Positions 1 through 10,154 are shown, numbered from the stretch's first letter. The stretch is DNA of 64,000 bases from Symbiodinium natans (GCA_905221605.1 CAJNDS010002380.1:315360-379359); one strand, 5' to 3'. Program-made: numbers and translations. The notes: a model not told the origin generated them from the letters alone.

Positions 1-74
1 TGAAGTCGCACAGACTGCATGGCTTCAATTGAAACACAAAACTCACACTCACTTCGGCTTGCTGGGCAGGCTGC

Positions 75-523
75 TCAGGCAAAGCAACTTGGGGAACAGC
101 CCGGCCTCCACCGGCACTTGCCACACCCATTCGGGCGCAATTTGATCCTTTGGGCACTGGTCATGGAGCGAAAGTGCTCACGATCCGGCTTTGCCATACC
201 CTTGCTCTTTGGTTGGGCCTTGGCCTTGGGCTTGGAATCCTTAGTGCCTGCCTTAGCAACGGCTTTTGCCTTTGCTTTGGGCTTACCTTTGGGTAGCTCG
301 GCCTTGGACTTGGCTTTAGCTTTGGCCTTTGAGGCTGCTGGCTTCTTCTTGTTCTCCATCTTCTTGTTCTCCAAAGCCTCGGTCACGAGCTTGCTCGAGT
401 TCTCCACTTCCCCCATGACGTCATTGTCATCCATGCTGGGCAAATGTGTCTGAAATGTAGGTGAAGTTCTTGACAGGGATGGGCTTTGCTGACCACTCGG
501 CAAGGCCAGCTGCAGCTGCTGCA

Positions 524-564
<41 letters not shown>

Positions 565-1670
565 GCCTGCTGCTCGGGGGAGAGCTGCTGCACATGGGGG
601 GACAGCTGCTGCTGCTGCTGCAGTGGGGACAGCTGCTGCTGCTGGGGGGATGCTGCAGGCATGCCTGCACTTGTGCGAGGAGGCGACTGGAAAGCATCTT
701 CATGTTGCAGCATACCTGGGCTTCTGGATGCCTGCGAACCACTCGACCCATTCGGGCCGAAGATCCTCAAGTTTGGCAAGCCCGAGCCCTGCCTTGTGCC
801 CTGCTGCATGCCGGACTGCATATTCATGAGGGTTGTCATCATGGAGAGCATGGTCTTTGCAGCATCCGGTGCGAAAGCATTGGTAGGTACATGTGCAGGC
901 CTACCCTGCAAAGTGTCTCGAACCACCTTGCTGCTTCTCCGGAGAACGACTTGCCCACTAGCACTGGATGCAGGAAGTTGTGCTTGATCTTGCTGCACCG
1001 GTTCCTCCGAGCTGTAGGCGAAGTCGAAAATCTTCGTGGGCAGCTGCCTGGGGTCGCTGGGGTAGGACTGCACGTGCTCGGTGAAAGACGGAGCCGATTT
1101 CCTCTTGTTTTTCAAGAGCCTCTTGAACTCTTGGACCACATTGAACGAATCTTCCGGGGTGCAGGCAATGCCATGCTGCATGCCTGTTGCAATAACATTC
1201 CCGACTGTTTGCTCAGAAGGGTTTGTCAAGCCGATCGACAGGCATCGGGTCACCATGGTTTCGAGCTTCACACACAGGTTCCCATGTCCTGCCAAGACTG
1301 CAACATCGGTCGGTGTCAGGAAGGCACCGAAGTGGAGCAAGCTCTGGGACGGCTTCCTGCCATTACTCCGGCCTTTGTGGGCGATCTTGTTCGACACTGC
1401 CTCGACCCATGTGCTCCGATGGGTGTCTGTCCAGCAAGGACCTTTCAAGGCTGCAGACAATGTTGTCGCCTCCTCTGTGGTCAGGTCATTGATGAGACTC
1501 AGCTTGTGCAACAGCTGCTCCATCTGGTTGGCTGCCACTTTTTCTTGGATGTCCGGTGCCATGCTGGAGGTCTGCTGCAAGAACTCGCCGATGCTTTTCA
1601 TGTGCCCCAGCAGCTGGTCGACCATGACGGGCAAGCTCGGCGAACACGGGCACACAACACTCGAGATCAA
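75..1670 (-). CDS. Gln-rich, Lys/Ala-tailed protein of unknown function (3' part of a gene)
   Basis: I do not recognise the family. The frame gives up to 531 residues if read from a TTG at 1668-1670. The first ATG opens MVDQLLGHMKS, at about residue 16. It stays open upstream to the retrotransposon junction near 1735, so a 5' exon is probably missing. The N-terminal ~200 residues look globular and alpha-helical. A Gln tract follows (encoded by a CTG/CAG run at about 510-563), then a basic Lys/Ala tail rich in KAKAK, resembling histone H1 tails. The C-terminus ends in a Cys cluster, GCGKCRWRPGCSPSCF, which could bind zinc. Codon pattern and length support a real gene. Nuclear or nucleic-acid binding is only inferred from the tail. 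The copia insertion just upstream may have disrupted it or lengthened an intron. Confidence 0.6.
510..563. repeat. CTG/CAG trinucleotide repeat (poly-Gln)
   Basis: A run of CTG on the plus strand, CAG on the coding minus strand, encodes the poly-Gln tract of the 75-1670 protein. Such runs are length-variable, so copy number may differ between strains or assemblies. Confidence 0.85.
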
Positions 1671-1734
1671 TCCGGCTGCGAAAACCTGCTCGCGAGCAAC
1701 ATGTGCCCTGCAAAGCGACTTTGCAGCTGGTGCC

Positions 1735-1739
1735 AGTCT
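1735..1739. other. Left target-site duplication (AGTCT)
   Basis: AGTCT lies directly before the 5' LTR and is repeated exactly at 9161-9165 after the 3' LTR. Five base pairs is the usual duplication for Ty1/copia integrases. Confidence 0.9.
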
Positions 1740-1876
1740 TGAGCAACATTAACACATGTTACAAGCCCTTGTACAGCAGCCAATAGCTTTTGGACCAACC
1801 CCAACGTTTTCACCTGAAGAAGCTCCGTCTACCACTAGGCTCAAAACAGTGAGTGGAAAACATCTGATTTTGTTCA
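1740..1876 (+). repeat. 5' LTR
   Basis: The 137-bp repeat begins TGAGCAACATTAAC and ends GATTTTGTTCA. It matches 9024-9160 base for base by eye. It should hold the element's promoter and R region, but I see no clear TATA box. It is short for an LTR. Confidence 0.93.
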
Positions 1877-1888
1877 TGGTAGCGGAGC
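1877..1888 (+). promoter_or_regulatory. Primer-binding site, initiator tRNA-Met type
   Basis: TGGTAGCGGAGC starts at the first base after the 5' LTR. TGG pairs with the tRNA CCA end. The remainder fits an acceptor stem ending CUCCGCUA, as in eukaryotic initiator tRNA-Met, the usual primer for copia elements. The tRNA identity is inferred from memory of iMet ends. Complementarity seems to stop after about 12 nt. Confidence 0.7.
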
Positions 1889-2077
1889 TCCTGGACAGCC
1901 AGGGCTCCGAGGGTTGGTTCGTTTTCGGTTGCTGTTCAGGGCACCAGATTCTGAAACTGACTTTTGCTGGTTTAGGAGTTCAGGGTTAAAGTGAGTCGTA
2001 GTTTCTCTCCAGCCACGGTTACGGCCAACAGCTCTCCCAAAGTTTGCGGGACATAGCTGCTCTGGTCATATGCGAAT

Positions 2078-5000
2078 ATGGCATCAGTGCCGGTGCCGAC
2101 AGATGATGACGACGAGTCAGATGAGCTCGGTGAACAGGGACAAGCTTCAGGCACGAATCCGTTTTCTCCTGTAGGGCAAGCAGCGCCTGTGATTGGTGAC
2201 ATGTCTTCGATGCTTTTGCAGTTTCAGCAGATGGCAGAGGCAGCGGTGCGGTCTAGTGAGGCAGCGAGCAAAGCACTCGAGGTGATGGCGCAACAGCGAT
2301 CAGGATCAGCCCCGGCAGGTTTGGAGTCCAAAGATCTCCTTAAGCTCTTGCCTCGGCCGGAGCCGTTCAAATGTGAGCGAGGTGAAGATGAGTATGCCAA
2401 ATGGGGGCAGTGGTGGTGGACTGTTCGTCAGTACCTGACTGCGATTGATCCTGGGTTCGATGCCGAGATAAAAGCAGTGGAAGCCAAGCTCGAAAATGAA
2501 GTTTTCATAGCTGTCAGTGCTGCTCCTGCCACCCAAGCAAGAAATCTGCAGCTTTATGCCATCTTGAGTTCACTTACCCGAGGGCGTTCGCATCAGATCA
2601 TTCGTCAGGTCAGCGGACAGCGAGGCTATGAAGCCTTGCGGTTGCTTCTGTTGCAGTACCAGCCACCCTCGAAGGCTAGAAGCCTTGGCATTTTGAGTGC
2701 CCTCACCCAGGTGAAGACTTTTGATCACCGGAGCCCTCTGTTACCGCAGCTTCTAGAACTCGAGAGAGCTTTTGATGAGTATGAACGTACAAGTGGTGAA
2801 CCTGTGCAAGATGCTTTGAAGTCTGCGTTATTGCTTCGGTCCATTACAAACAATGTTCGTTCACACATTTCGGCCACTATGTCGGAGTCAGCCAACTATG
2901 CAACCCTGAGAGAGAGTGTGCTGAAGTTTGAGAGGTCACAGTTTCGTTGGACTACATCCTTTGCCCCTGGTTCTTTTCTCACAGGCGACCGTGCAAGAGC
3001 ACCGGATGACAACCAGCAAGATCCACAACCAATGGAGGTAGACCGTGTCAGCTGGTATAAAGGCGGCAAAGACAAAGGACTAGGAAAAGAAAAGGGCAAA
3101 GGAAAGGGCAAGTTCGACAAAGGCAAGGGCAAGACGTCGCAGCAGCCGAAGGGATGGACAGCGAAAACATGGTCAAACAACTGGTCTGTGGAACAGACGA
3201 GCAAAGGCAAAGGAAAGGAGAGCAAGGGCAAAGGCAAGTACAATGGCGCTGGCGCTGGGAAAGGTTCGTTTTCAAAAGAGCAAGGTAAGCAGAAGGGCCC
3301 GTGTCACATTTGTGGTCGCATGGGTCACCTTAGGAAAGATTGTTGGCACAATGTGGCACAAGTCGATGCGTCGTCGAGTGTTTCGTCAACGGTTGGGCCT
3401 TCCGTCAGCAATGTGGCAAACAATGCAACAAGTGTGGGAGCCAGCACGGAACATCGCAGCGCTACAGCTTTTTCCACGGCAGCGAGTGTGAGAGCAGTGC
3501 AAGCAGTGCATGAGGATGCTGACTTGTATTTCGACTTTGCAGATTCAGATTGGTGCAGTGATGCGACAGTGCGTATGGTTAACAGTGCAGAGGAGTTGGG
3601 CAGTGTGCTTGGGAGTGCGAGCGCCAGTGTCAGTTCAGCTGTTGGTGGTCATGTTCACTCTGAGTACGTGTCTGGCCCAGCTTTCTTCGATATGACAGCC
3701 ACCGATGGCGATGGCAATTGGGTTGTCTTCTCAGATGGCGACCCTTGCATCTCAGAGCCCGATACGCTAGAACAACTGCAAGTTATGGCAGTGAGGTATG
3801 ACCAAAGTGAAACGATTGAGATAGTGATGGACAGCGGTGCTGATGTTAGCTGTTTGCCTTTACACTTGGCAGGCGCAGGAGTTCAGGCAGCTGGTCCTCG
3901 AATGCGAGTTCGCGACGCACAAGGTGCAGACATGAGTATCAAAGATCACCGAGAAGTAGAGTTCAGAGTGCAAGATATCAGAGGTCGAACTGTTGTCTGG
4001 CGGGAGCAATGTGTTGTGAGTGATGTGACAGCACCACTCATTTCCTTGGGTCGGCTGATGCGTGCTGGCTGGATGCCCTCAAACAGTGACGGACAGATGG
4101 CGTTGGTTGAACCACATGCTGATGTGAGAGTACCGTTGCACTTTCGTGGGAATAGTTTGATGGTCAGCGCTTGTGTTAGACAGGTGGTAGCACAAACAGA
4201 TGAAGTGGAGGCCCATGTTCGATACACAGCAGCGACGCCGGGGCAGGAGCTGGTGAACAGTGCTCATGGTTGGCACATGAGTAGTACAGGACACTTTGTG
4301 TGGCATGGCTTGAGTGCGCATTTCGTCGACCCCATGCTTCTCGTCCCAGTAACATGGCCATACCGGTCAACATTGGTTAAGTGCCCTGAAGGATGGAAGA
4401 TTTTCGAATGCTGTGTCGATTGGCAAGCTTTGTTGGATCCGGTAGCTGCATTTCCGTGTGGAGAAGTCGAGTGCATTACAGTCCTGAGCAATGATGTTGA
4501 AGATCCCATGTTCTTCAATGTGGATGTGCAAGGTGAGGTTGAGCAGTACAGTGGACCCCAAGGTGAAGTTGACGGCGGGGAAGAACCGCCTCAAGGAGCG
4601 CTTGAGCCTGATGAGGCTGCTCCTATGCGGCCTGTTGCGGATGCAGCTGAGGCACCTCCTGGCGCAAGACCACGAAATGCTGTCATAGTGGATGGCGTTG
4701 AGCTCACCACTGGTTCAACACTGGGTGCACTTAGGGCAGCATGCGTGAAGCTTGGTTTGAGCAGTACAGGCTCAAAGCTGCGGTGTTTTGACCGTTTGCG
4801 CAATTATTTGGACAAGGAAAAGTTGGCTGTGGACGCAGAGATTGCAGCACATGTTTCCGATGCACTTGAGCGTCGGCCCCGCATGCAGTTTATTCCAGAT
4901 CCTCCCAGTGAGCACGAGCAGCGCATTCACGAGATTACCCATCTCCCATACAGGCCATGGTGTAAGCATTGCATCATGATGAAAGCAGTCCCTGACCAGC

Positions 5001-8000
5001 ATCGTGTGCTGTCAGAGGGTTCATCCAGGGAGTACCCGACCATCAGCTTTGACCTGTGTTACACGGGATATGATCCACAGCATGGCCTTGGACGAGCTTC
5101 GGATCGAGAGCATGATGCCGAGAAGTTGATGTGTCTTGTCGGTCACTGTAGCCACACAGACGCCTTGTTTGCATTGCCGATCCCCGACAAGAAAGCGCAG
5201 TCGATGAAGCATGCAGCGATTGAGTTGACCCGGTTCTGTCAGCTGTTGGGCCACACAGAGCTGGAGCTAAAGTGCGACCAAGAACCGACATTGCTGTACC
5301 TCCAGGGCCTCGTCATGAATGCCAGGAAGCGATTAGGGTTCAAGACTCGCATCAAGAACCCGGCGATCGAGGCACACCAGTCAAACGGCCTCGTGGAAAA
5401 GGCTGTCGATGTTGTCAGATCTTTGGCGAACGTGATGCTAGCGATGGTGCGAGACAAATCCAAAACCGAGATCAATGTGCAACACCCGCTGTTCAGTTGG
5501 GCATTTATACACAGTGCATGGGTGTACAACAGATATCACGTTAAAGATGGACTGACAGCCCATGAGAGAGCATCTGGAGCCAGATACAATGGTAAGCTAG
5601 TCCCGTATGGCGAGCCGGTGTTCAGCTTTGTGCAACCGCCACAGAAGGGCAACAGCAAATGGGTGATGAGTCTCTTCATCACAAAGTCGTGGATCAACGA
5701 TATGTTTATTGTGATGACTCCGTTTGGTGTGCGCTTGACTAGATCTATCCGAAGAACAGGGCAACCATGGTCAGTGGAGGCCAAGCTGTTCAGTGACGCA
5801 AAAGGAGTGCCCTGGGATTACAACCTTGGGAATGCAGGGATCAAGCTGGTTCCGCAAGCACGTCTGCGCAACCCTGTTCCGGAGCCAGTGCCTGCAGTAC
5901 CTCCCATTCCGGGGTTGATGATGCCGCCAGCAAAGCCAGACAGACAGCAAGTGAGTAAGAACGTGAGTGACGGCCCGCTTGAGCCGTCAGGACTGGAGCC
6001 AAAGCCTGCAAGCGAACCAAGTGCGCCACAACCACCGTCCACAGCATCCACGCGTGCGAAGTTCTACTTGTCGAAGAGTGACAGGCCGCCGAGACAGCCA
6101 GTCAGCTCACCAATGGATGTTGCTGCTTCAGACCCTTCGTCAACTCCCCAAGGGCAGGACTCACCATCACCCATCAGCTACTCCCCATCGCCCATGGACG
6201 CTGGCCCTGCTGAGGAAGTAGGACAAGGGGTCGGATCGCTCGGTCCGAGTGAATTGGCGGTGTCGGACGAAACAATGCTGGCCGATCTTGTGCCAGAACG
6301 CTCAGCAAAGGTCCCCCGACTGCGACGAGTCGACAACGAGGAGCTTGCAGTGAATGACGAGGAGATCGAGCAACCTCCTGAGTGGATGGATGCTACAATT
6401 TACGAGACGTACGTGAAGAGCGAGAGCTTTGATGGGAAGATGGAAGCGCAGTGGGCAGAGCAGGCAGATGAGATGATGCCTCACGGTGCGATGAGCAAAG
6501 CAGAGCTGAAGGAGTTAGAGAAACAGCTTTGGTTTGACAAGGAGCCGCAGCTGAATGACGAAGAACTTCGTCAGCTGGATGCAGTCGCAGACGAGTACGA
6601 AGTGCAAAGGTTGGTGCGAAAGGGCGTCATTCGGGATGTTGGGCCGAGAGGCTCAGTCGATGCAACTGGAGTCAAACAGCTGTCTACGAAGTTTGTGCGG
6701 TCATGGAGAAAGAAAACAAGAGATGGACGAGCTCAGCTTCTGCGTCGCTCTCGATTAGTCGCCCGAGAATTTAGGTGGTTGCAGAGTGACCGAACAGGAG
6801 TCTTCTCACCAGCAACAAACAGTGCAGTCATACGCTTATTGCCTTGGATTTTCGCAATGCTGCGCAACACTTCGGATGATGAGTATTCCATGTTAACCAT
6901 GGACATCCGAGATGCATATTTAGAAGTTCCACAAGGGGAGCGTGTCATAGCGAGCATGCCAGCGGATTACAGCCAGAAGAGTGAGTACGAATTCGACAGG
7001 TGTATTCCTGGTCAAAGAGACGGATCGTTGAAGTGGCATGATTACTTGATGTCATACTTGAAGACGAAGTGCAAGGTAGAAGTGTGCAAGGCATGTCCAG
7101 CGATCGTTATCGTAGACGGTGGCCGTATGATCGTGCATGTCGACGACATGATGGTTGTCGCCCCTAAACATTGGCTCATGAAGGTGTTCATCCCTTTTAT
7201 GGAAGAGAGGTTCGATTGCACATGGGAGCTGGCCACCAACTCGGGAGATACAGTTTCATGTCTGAAACGAAAACACACGGTCACAGATTCCGGTGTGATT
7301 ATTCATGGGCAGCCCGAGTTGTTTGACAAGATGTGTGATGTGCTCGGTGTTTCGGCAAAGCGAACTTCAAAGTCACCGTGCACTAGGGAGCTGGTAAAGG
7401 ACATCGATTCACCTCAGCTAGACCCAGAACGAGCAAGCAAGTTTAGGACAGCCATTGGCATTGCGATGTATGCTTCAACAGACAGGTCAGACGCGTGTTT
7501 TGCTATCAGGACACTTGCCCAAAGATTGTCACATCCCACAGAGTTTGACTGGACGGCGGCGCAGAAGTTGGCATCTTACCTTAGGTGCACAAAGAGCTTC
7601 GCTACACATGTAGAACCTGGCGCAGTGGGTTCCTCGATGATGGATTGGCGAGATCAACCTTCACTTTCTTCGGGCGAGGCCAAGCGACACAGTCTTGAAG
7701 TGTACAGTGACAGCGACTGGTGTGGCAACCACAAGAATAGGCGATCGATGAGTGGAGGTGTGTTCTACTTAGACCAGGCAGTCATTTATACCACATGCAG
7801 ATCGCAGAAGTGCATCTCGTTATCTAGTTGTGAAGCCGAGTGGTATGCAGCTACAACTGCAGCCTGCGACATGCTGTACATTGGCCAGTGCTTGCAAACT
7901 TTGCTTGGAGAGCCAGTGGACATGACTGTTCGACTAGACAACAGTGCAGCGAGATCCTTAGCGTTTAGAACTGGAGCTAGTGGGAAAACACGTCATATGG

Positions 8001-9070
8001 ATGCTAGATATCTTTGGTGCCAGGAGAAGGTCAAGGCTGGGACATTGACTTTCAGGAGCGTTCCGGGAGAAATGAACCCAGGCGACATCAGTACAAAGGT
8101 GCTGTCAGAAAATAGATGTCGAGCTCTTCTCGGTGCTCAAAAGACAGTGGATGTGGACACGATGGAGCATGTTGGCGAGCGAGAGTGGAGAGACGTGAGA
8201 GAGACGACTGAGATGCATCGGCAGGTTCGTTCAGTGCAGAGGTCATTTGCAAAAGTCAGAACGAATGATCGCTTCGTCAGGATGATGGTCTTGGCGATGA
8301 TGGTCAGTGGTGCGACGGCCGACACTACTGGATATGAGTTTTCACCAAAGTGCGGTGGCATGAACATTGCATGCAGTGGCATTGTTACAGTGATTGCGTG
8401 TGTCGCTGTGTTGAGCCTTGGGTCGAGTGTGATGGCACGGCTGATTTCAAGCAGCAGTGGAGCCACCAATTGGCTTATGGCAACAGTGGTCATGTGGAAT
8501 TCCATGCCAGTGTGTGCGATGGATAGTTCAAGCAATGGAAATTCGAATGGGTCAAAACATACAGCTACCTACGAGTCCGTGGGTCTTTTCTTGCAGACGA
8601 TTTACACGCTCATTGTGGAGGCTTTTCCTCGTGCGAGCAGTGTGTTGTTGAACATCATTTTGCTGTTCACACTTTGCCTGATGACATGTGCTCGAGGGCG
8701 ATCGTCAGCTAGCACAGTGACGATGGGCCTCGGTACATACCCCAGTCCAGAAGGTCCGTCGAGTTCTGCTTCGTCAAGCTCGGCACGTGTTGAGACGACC
8801 AAGGATAGTTTCAATTCGCCAACGAAGTGCTCTGGGACTGATGTCCACGTCGCACTCATCTACGAACTCCAACGAAAGGGTTTTTGGGCCTCAAAACAGG
8901 GGTCTGTCATGTTACCATTGAACATGTGGGATAAGATGTGCATAGACCTTAAGGGTTCGCTCGCAACTGTACAGATGTTGCAGAAGATGTGCCATCACAG
9001 CGTTATGGCAAATCTTGGCGGGGTGAGCAACATTAACACATGTTACAAGCCCTTGTACAGCAGCCAATAG
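2078..9070 (+). CDS. Copia-type Gag-Pol polyprotein with C-terminal membrane extension
   Basis: The 2330-residue polyprotein of the retrotransposon opens at ATG 2078, 201 nt after the LTR. Gag occupies about residues 1-450, with a Lys/Gly-rich basic stretch and a CCHC knuckle (CHICGRMGHLRKDC, 409-422). Aspartic protease has DSGA at 585-588. The integrase zinc region has H951, H955, C962 and C965, and the likely catalytic triad is D992, D1067 and E1107. Reverse transcriptase has D1609 (MDIRDAYL) and the HVDD box at 1689-1690. RNase H has D1878, E1919 and D1954. About 340 residues follow RNase H, with hydrophobic segments near 2068-2080, 2097-2125 and 2189-2206. That tail is unusual for copia and resembles an Env-like or membrane-anchoring module. 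No frameshift or stop separates gag from pol. The stop codon lies inside the 3' LTR. Confidence 0.95.
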   Translation: MASVPVPTDDDDESDELGEQGQASGTNPFSPVGQAAPVIGDMSSMLLQFQQMAEAAVRSSEAASKALEVMAQQRSGSAPAGLESKDLLKLLPRPEPFKCERGEDEYAKWGQWWWTVRQYLTAIDPGFDAEIKAVEAKLENEVFIAVSAAPATQARNLQLYAILSSLTRGRSHQIIRQVSGQRGYEALRLLLLQYQPPSKARSLGILSALTQVKTFDHRSPLLPQLLELERAFDEYERTSGEPVQDALKSALLLRSITNNVRSHISATMSESANYATLRESVLKFERSQFRWTTSFAPGSFLTGDRARAPDDNQQDPQPMEVDRVSWYKGGKDKGLGKEKGKGKGKFDKGKGKTSQQPKGWTAKTWSNNWSVEQTSKGKGKESKGKGKYNGAGAGKGSFSKEQGKQKGPCHICGRMGHLRKDCWHNVAQVDASSSVSSTVGPSVSNVANNATSVGASTEHRSATAFSTAASVRAVQAVHEDADLYFDFADSDWCSDATVRMVNSAEELGSVLGSASASVSSAVGGHVHSEYVSGPAFFDMTATDGDGNWVVFSDGDPCISEPDTLEQLQVMAVRYDQSETIEIVMDSGADVSCLPLHLAGAGVQAAGPRMRVRDAQGADMSIKDHREVEFRVQDIRGRTVVWREQCVVSDVTAPLISLGRLMRAGWMPSNSDGQMALVEPHADVRVPLHFRGNSLMVSACVRQVVAQTDEVEAHVRYTAATPGQELVNSAHGWHMSSTGHFVWHGLSAHFVDPMLLVPVTWPYRSTLVKCPEGWKIFECCVDWQALLDPVAAFPCGEVECITVLSNDVEDPMFFNVDVQGEVEQYSGPQGEVDGGEEPPQGALEPDEAAPMRPVADAAEAPPGARPRNAVIVDGVELTTGSTLGALRAACVKLGLSSTGSKLRCFDRLRNYLDKEKLAVDAEIAAHVSDALERRPRMQFIPDPPSEHEQRIHEITHLPYRPWCKHCIMMKAVPDQHRVLSEGSSREYPTISFDLCYTGYDPQHGLGRASDREHDAEKLMCLVGHCSHTDALFALPIPDKKAQSMKHAAIELTRFCQLLGHTELELKCDQEPTLLYLQGLVMNARKRLGFKTRIKNPAIEAHQSNGLVEKAVDVVRSLANVMLAMVRDKSKTEINVQHPLFSWAFIHSAWVYNRYHVKDGLTAHERASGARYNGKLVPYGEPVFSFVQPPQKGNSKWVMSLFITKSWINDMFIVMTPFGVRLTRSIRRTGQPWSVEAKLFSDAKGVPWDYNLGNAGIKLVPQARLRNPVPEPVPAVPPIPGLMMPPAKPDRQQVSKNVSDGPLEPSGLEPKPASEPSAPQPPSTASTRAKFYLSKSDRPPRQPVSSPMDVAASDPSSTPQGQDSPSPISYSPSPMDAGPAEEVGQGVGSLGPSELAVSDETMLADLVPERSAKVPRLRRVDNEELAVNDEEIEQPPEWMDATIYETYVKSESFDGKMEAQWAEQADEMMPHGAMSKAELKELEKQLWFDKEPQLNDEELRQLDAVADEYEVQRLVRKGVIRDVGPRGSVDATGVKQLSTKFVRSWRKKTRDGRAQLLRRSRLVAREFRWLQSDRTGVFSPATNSAVIRLLPWIFAMLRNTSDDEYSMLTMDIRDAYLEVPQGERVIASMPADYSQKSEYEFDRCIPGQRDGSLKWHDYLMSYLKTKCKVEVCKACPAIVIVDGGRMIVHVDDMMVVAPKHWLMKVFIPFMEERFDCTWELATNSGDTVSCLKRKHTVTDSGVIIHGQPELFDKMCDVLGVSAKRTSKSPCTRELVKDIDSPQLDPERASKFRTAIGIAMYASTDRSDACFAIRTLAQRLSHPTEFDWTAAQKLASYLRCTKSFATHVEPGAVGSSMMDWRDQPSLSSGEAKRHSLEVYSDSDWCGNHKNRRSMSGGVFYLDQAVIYTTCRSQKCISLSSCEAEWYAATTAACDMLYIGQCLQTLLGEPVDMTVRLDNSAARSLAFRTGASGKTRHMDARYLWCQEKVKAGTLTFRSVPGEMNPGDISTKVLSENRCRALLGAQKTVDVDTMEHVGEREWRDVRETTEMHRQVRSVQRSFAKVRTNDRFVRMMVLAMMVSGATADTTGYEFSPKCGGMNIACSGIVTVIACVAVLSLGSSVMARLISSSSGATNWLMATVVMWNSMPVCAMDSSSNGNSNGSKHTATYESVGLFLQTIYTLIVEAFPRASSVLLNIILLFTLCLMTCARGRSSASTVTMGLGTYPSPEGPSSSASSSSARVETTKDSFNSPTKCSGTDVHVALIYELQRKGFWASKQGSVMLPLNMWDKMCIDLKGSLATVQMLQKMCHHSVMANLGGVSNINTCYKPLYSSQ

Positions 9071-9160
9071 CTTTTGGACCAACCCCAACGTTTTCACCTG
9101 AAGAAGCTCCGTCTACCACTAGGCTCAAAACAGTGAGTGGAAAACATCTGATTTTGTTCA
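9024..9160 (+). repeat. 3' LTR
   Basis: An identical copy of 1740-1876. The gag-pol frame enters it and terminates at 9068-9070. A short G-rich stretch (GGCGGGG, 9017-9023) just before it is the only candidate polypurine tract, and it is weak. Confidence 0.93.
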
Positions 9161-9165
9161 AGTCT
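9161..9165. other. Right target-site duplication (AGTCT)
   Basis: An exact match to 1735-1739. Removing the element plus one copy restores a continuous sequence across the site. Confidence 0.9.
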
Positions 9166-9420
9166 GCATTCTGAATGAAGCAGATGACATGTACATGGAA
9201 GGGACAGGACAAGTCTGCATGCTCTTGTGCATGTGAGGCACTCACTTCACCATGACCACCACCACAACCACAACCGGCCACGACAAGCAAGTGCCGGCTG
9301 CAGCACGACCAGCAGAATATCATTTAGGAAACATCATCACATGTCGCAACATCCTGCTCATGCACCAAACCAAGCACCACCAGCATGGTCTCAAAACTTT
9401 CTGGTTTGTCTGCTCTCTTG

Positions 9421-9422
<2 letters not shown>
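9166..9422. other. Unassigned flank of the copia insertion
   Basis: This should be the 5' side of the gene interrupted at 1740. A frame on the minus strand crosses the empty site, but no convincing exon or start codon is visible. It contains short CCA/CAA runs. Confidence 0.4.
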
Positions 9423-9518
<96 letters not shown>

Positions 9519-9655
9519 CGTGACCTCCCCTCTCCCCCTCTCTCCCCCTCCTCCCCCCCCTCCCCTCCTGCCCCCTTCCCTCCCCTCCCTCCCCTCCCCT
9601 CCCCTCCCTCCCCTCCCTCCCCTCCCCCCCTCCCCTCCTCCCGCCCTCCCTGCAT
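9423..9655. repeat. (TC)n microsatellite followed by C-rich pyrimidine tract
   Basis: About 47 TC units run from 9423 to 9516. A polypyrimidine stretch of CCCCT/CCCTC units continues to about 9655. Long frames across it are low-complexity translations, not genes. Confidence 0.95.
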
Positions 9656-9794
9656 CTTTTTTTTTGGCAGAGCGGTGCTATACATGCTCCCATGCCAGCC
9701 GAGACTGCACCCAGCTCGAATCAGAAACTCCTGGATACATCCTACATGGGGGTGTGGGGTTCAGGGCTTATTCTTTTCGATGGGTTTGGGGTTT

Positions 9795-10062
9795 AACAGA
9801 CTATGAACCCTACAAACCCTATATAAACCCTATAACCCTTATATAGACCCTAAACCCTGTATATCCCCAAACCCTATACACCCTAAACCCCTATAGAAGG
9901 CCCAAACCCCATTCAGGGTGTGGGGTTTAGGGTTCAGGGTTTCTGAATAGTCTGGGTTCCAGCAGGGTTTATATACAGGGTTTATATAGGGTGCGGGTTG
10001 TATAGGATATACAGGGTCTCAGGGTCTTTAGGGTTTAGGGTTTTTTAGAGTTTAGAGTTCAG
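9795..10062. repeat. Degenerate telomere-like repeats in inverted orientation
   Basis: Units like CCCTAAA, CCCTATA and CCCTATAAA run from 9795 to about 9915. The orientation then flips to TTTAGGG-like units up to about 10060. The unit matches the plant and dinoflagellate type telomere heptamer but is heavily decayed. Confidence 0.75.
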
Positions 10063-10154
10063 GCCATCTTGCCGGGTGCAGCAGTGCCAACCTCTCCAAG
10101 GGGTCAGCCATTGGTTTCAGCAGGCTAAATATACTACTTTTTATATGTAGATTG

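Larger units (their letters stand above)
1740..9160 (+). mobile_element. Complete Ty1/copia LTR retrotransposon
   Basis: The 7421-bp element is bounded by two 137-bp LTRs that look identical over their full length, start with TG and end with CA. Exact 5-bp duplications of AGTCT flank it. A primer-binding site abuts the 5' LTR. One uninterrupted frame (2078-9070) carries Gag, protease, integrase, reverse transcriptase and RNase H in that order, which is the copia order with integrase before RT. Identical LTRs and an open frame imply a very recent insertion and possible current activity. It sits at the 5' side of the minus-strand gene at 75-1670, in opposite orientation. Confidence 0.95.

Noticed and set aside
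9391-9846. Open frames through the TC and CCCCT tracts
   Set aside because: Low-complexity Ser/Leu/Pro or Arg/Glu/Gly translations with no start context or family.
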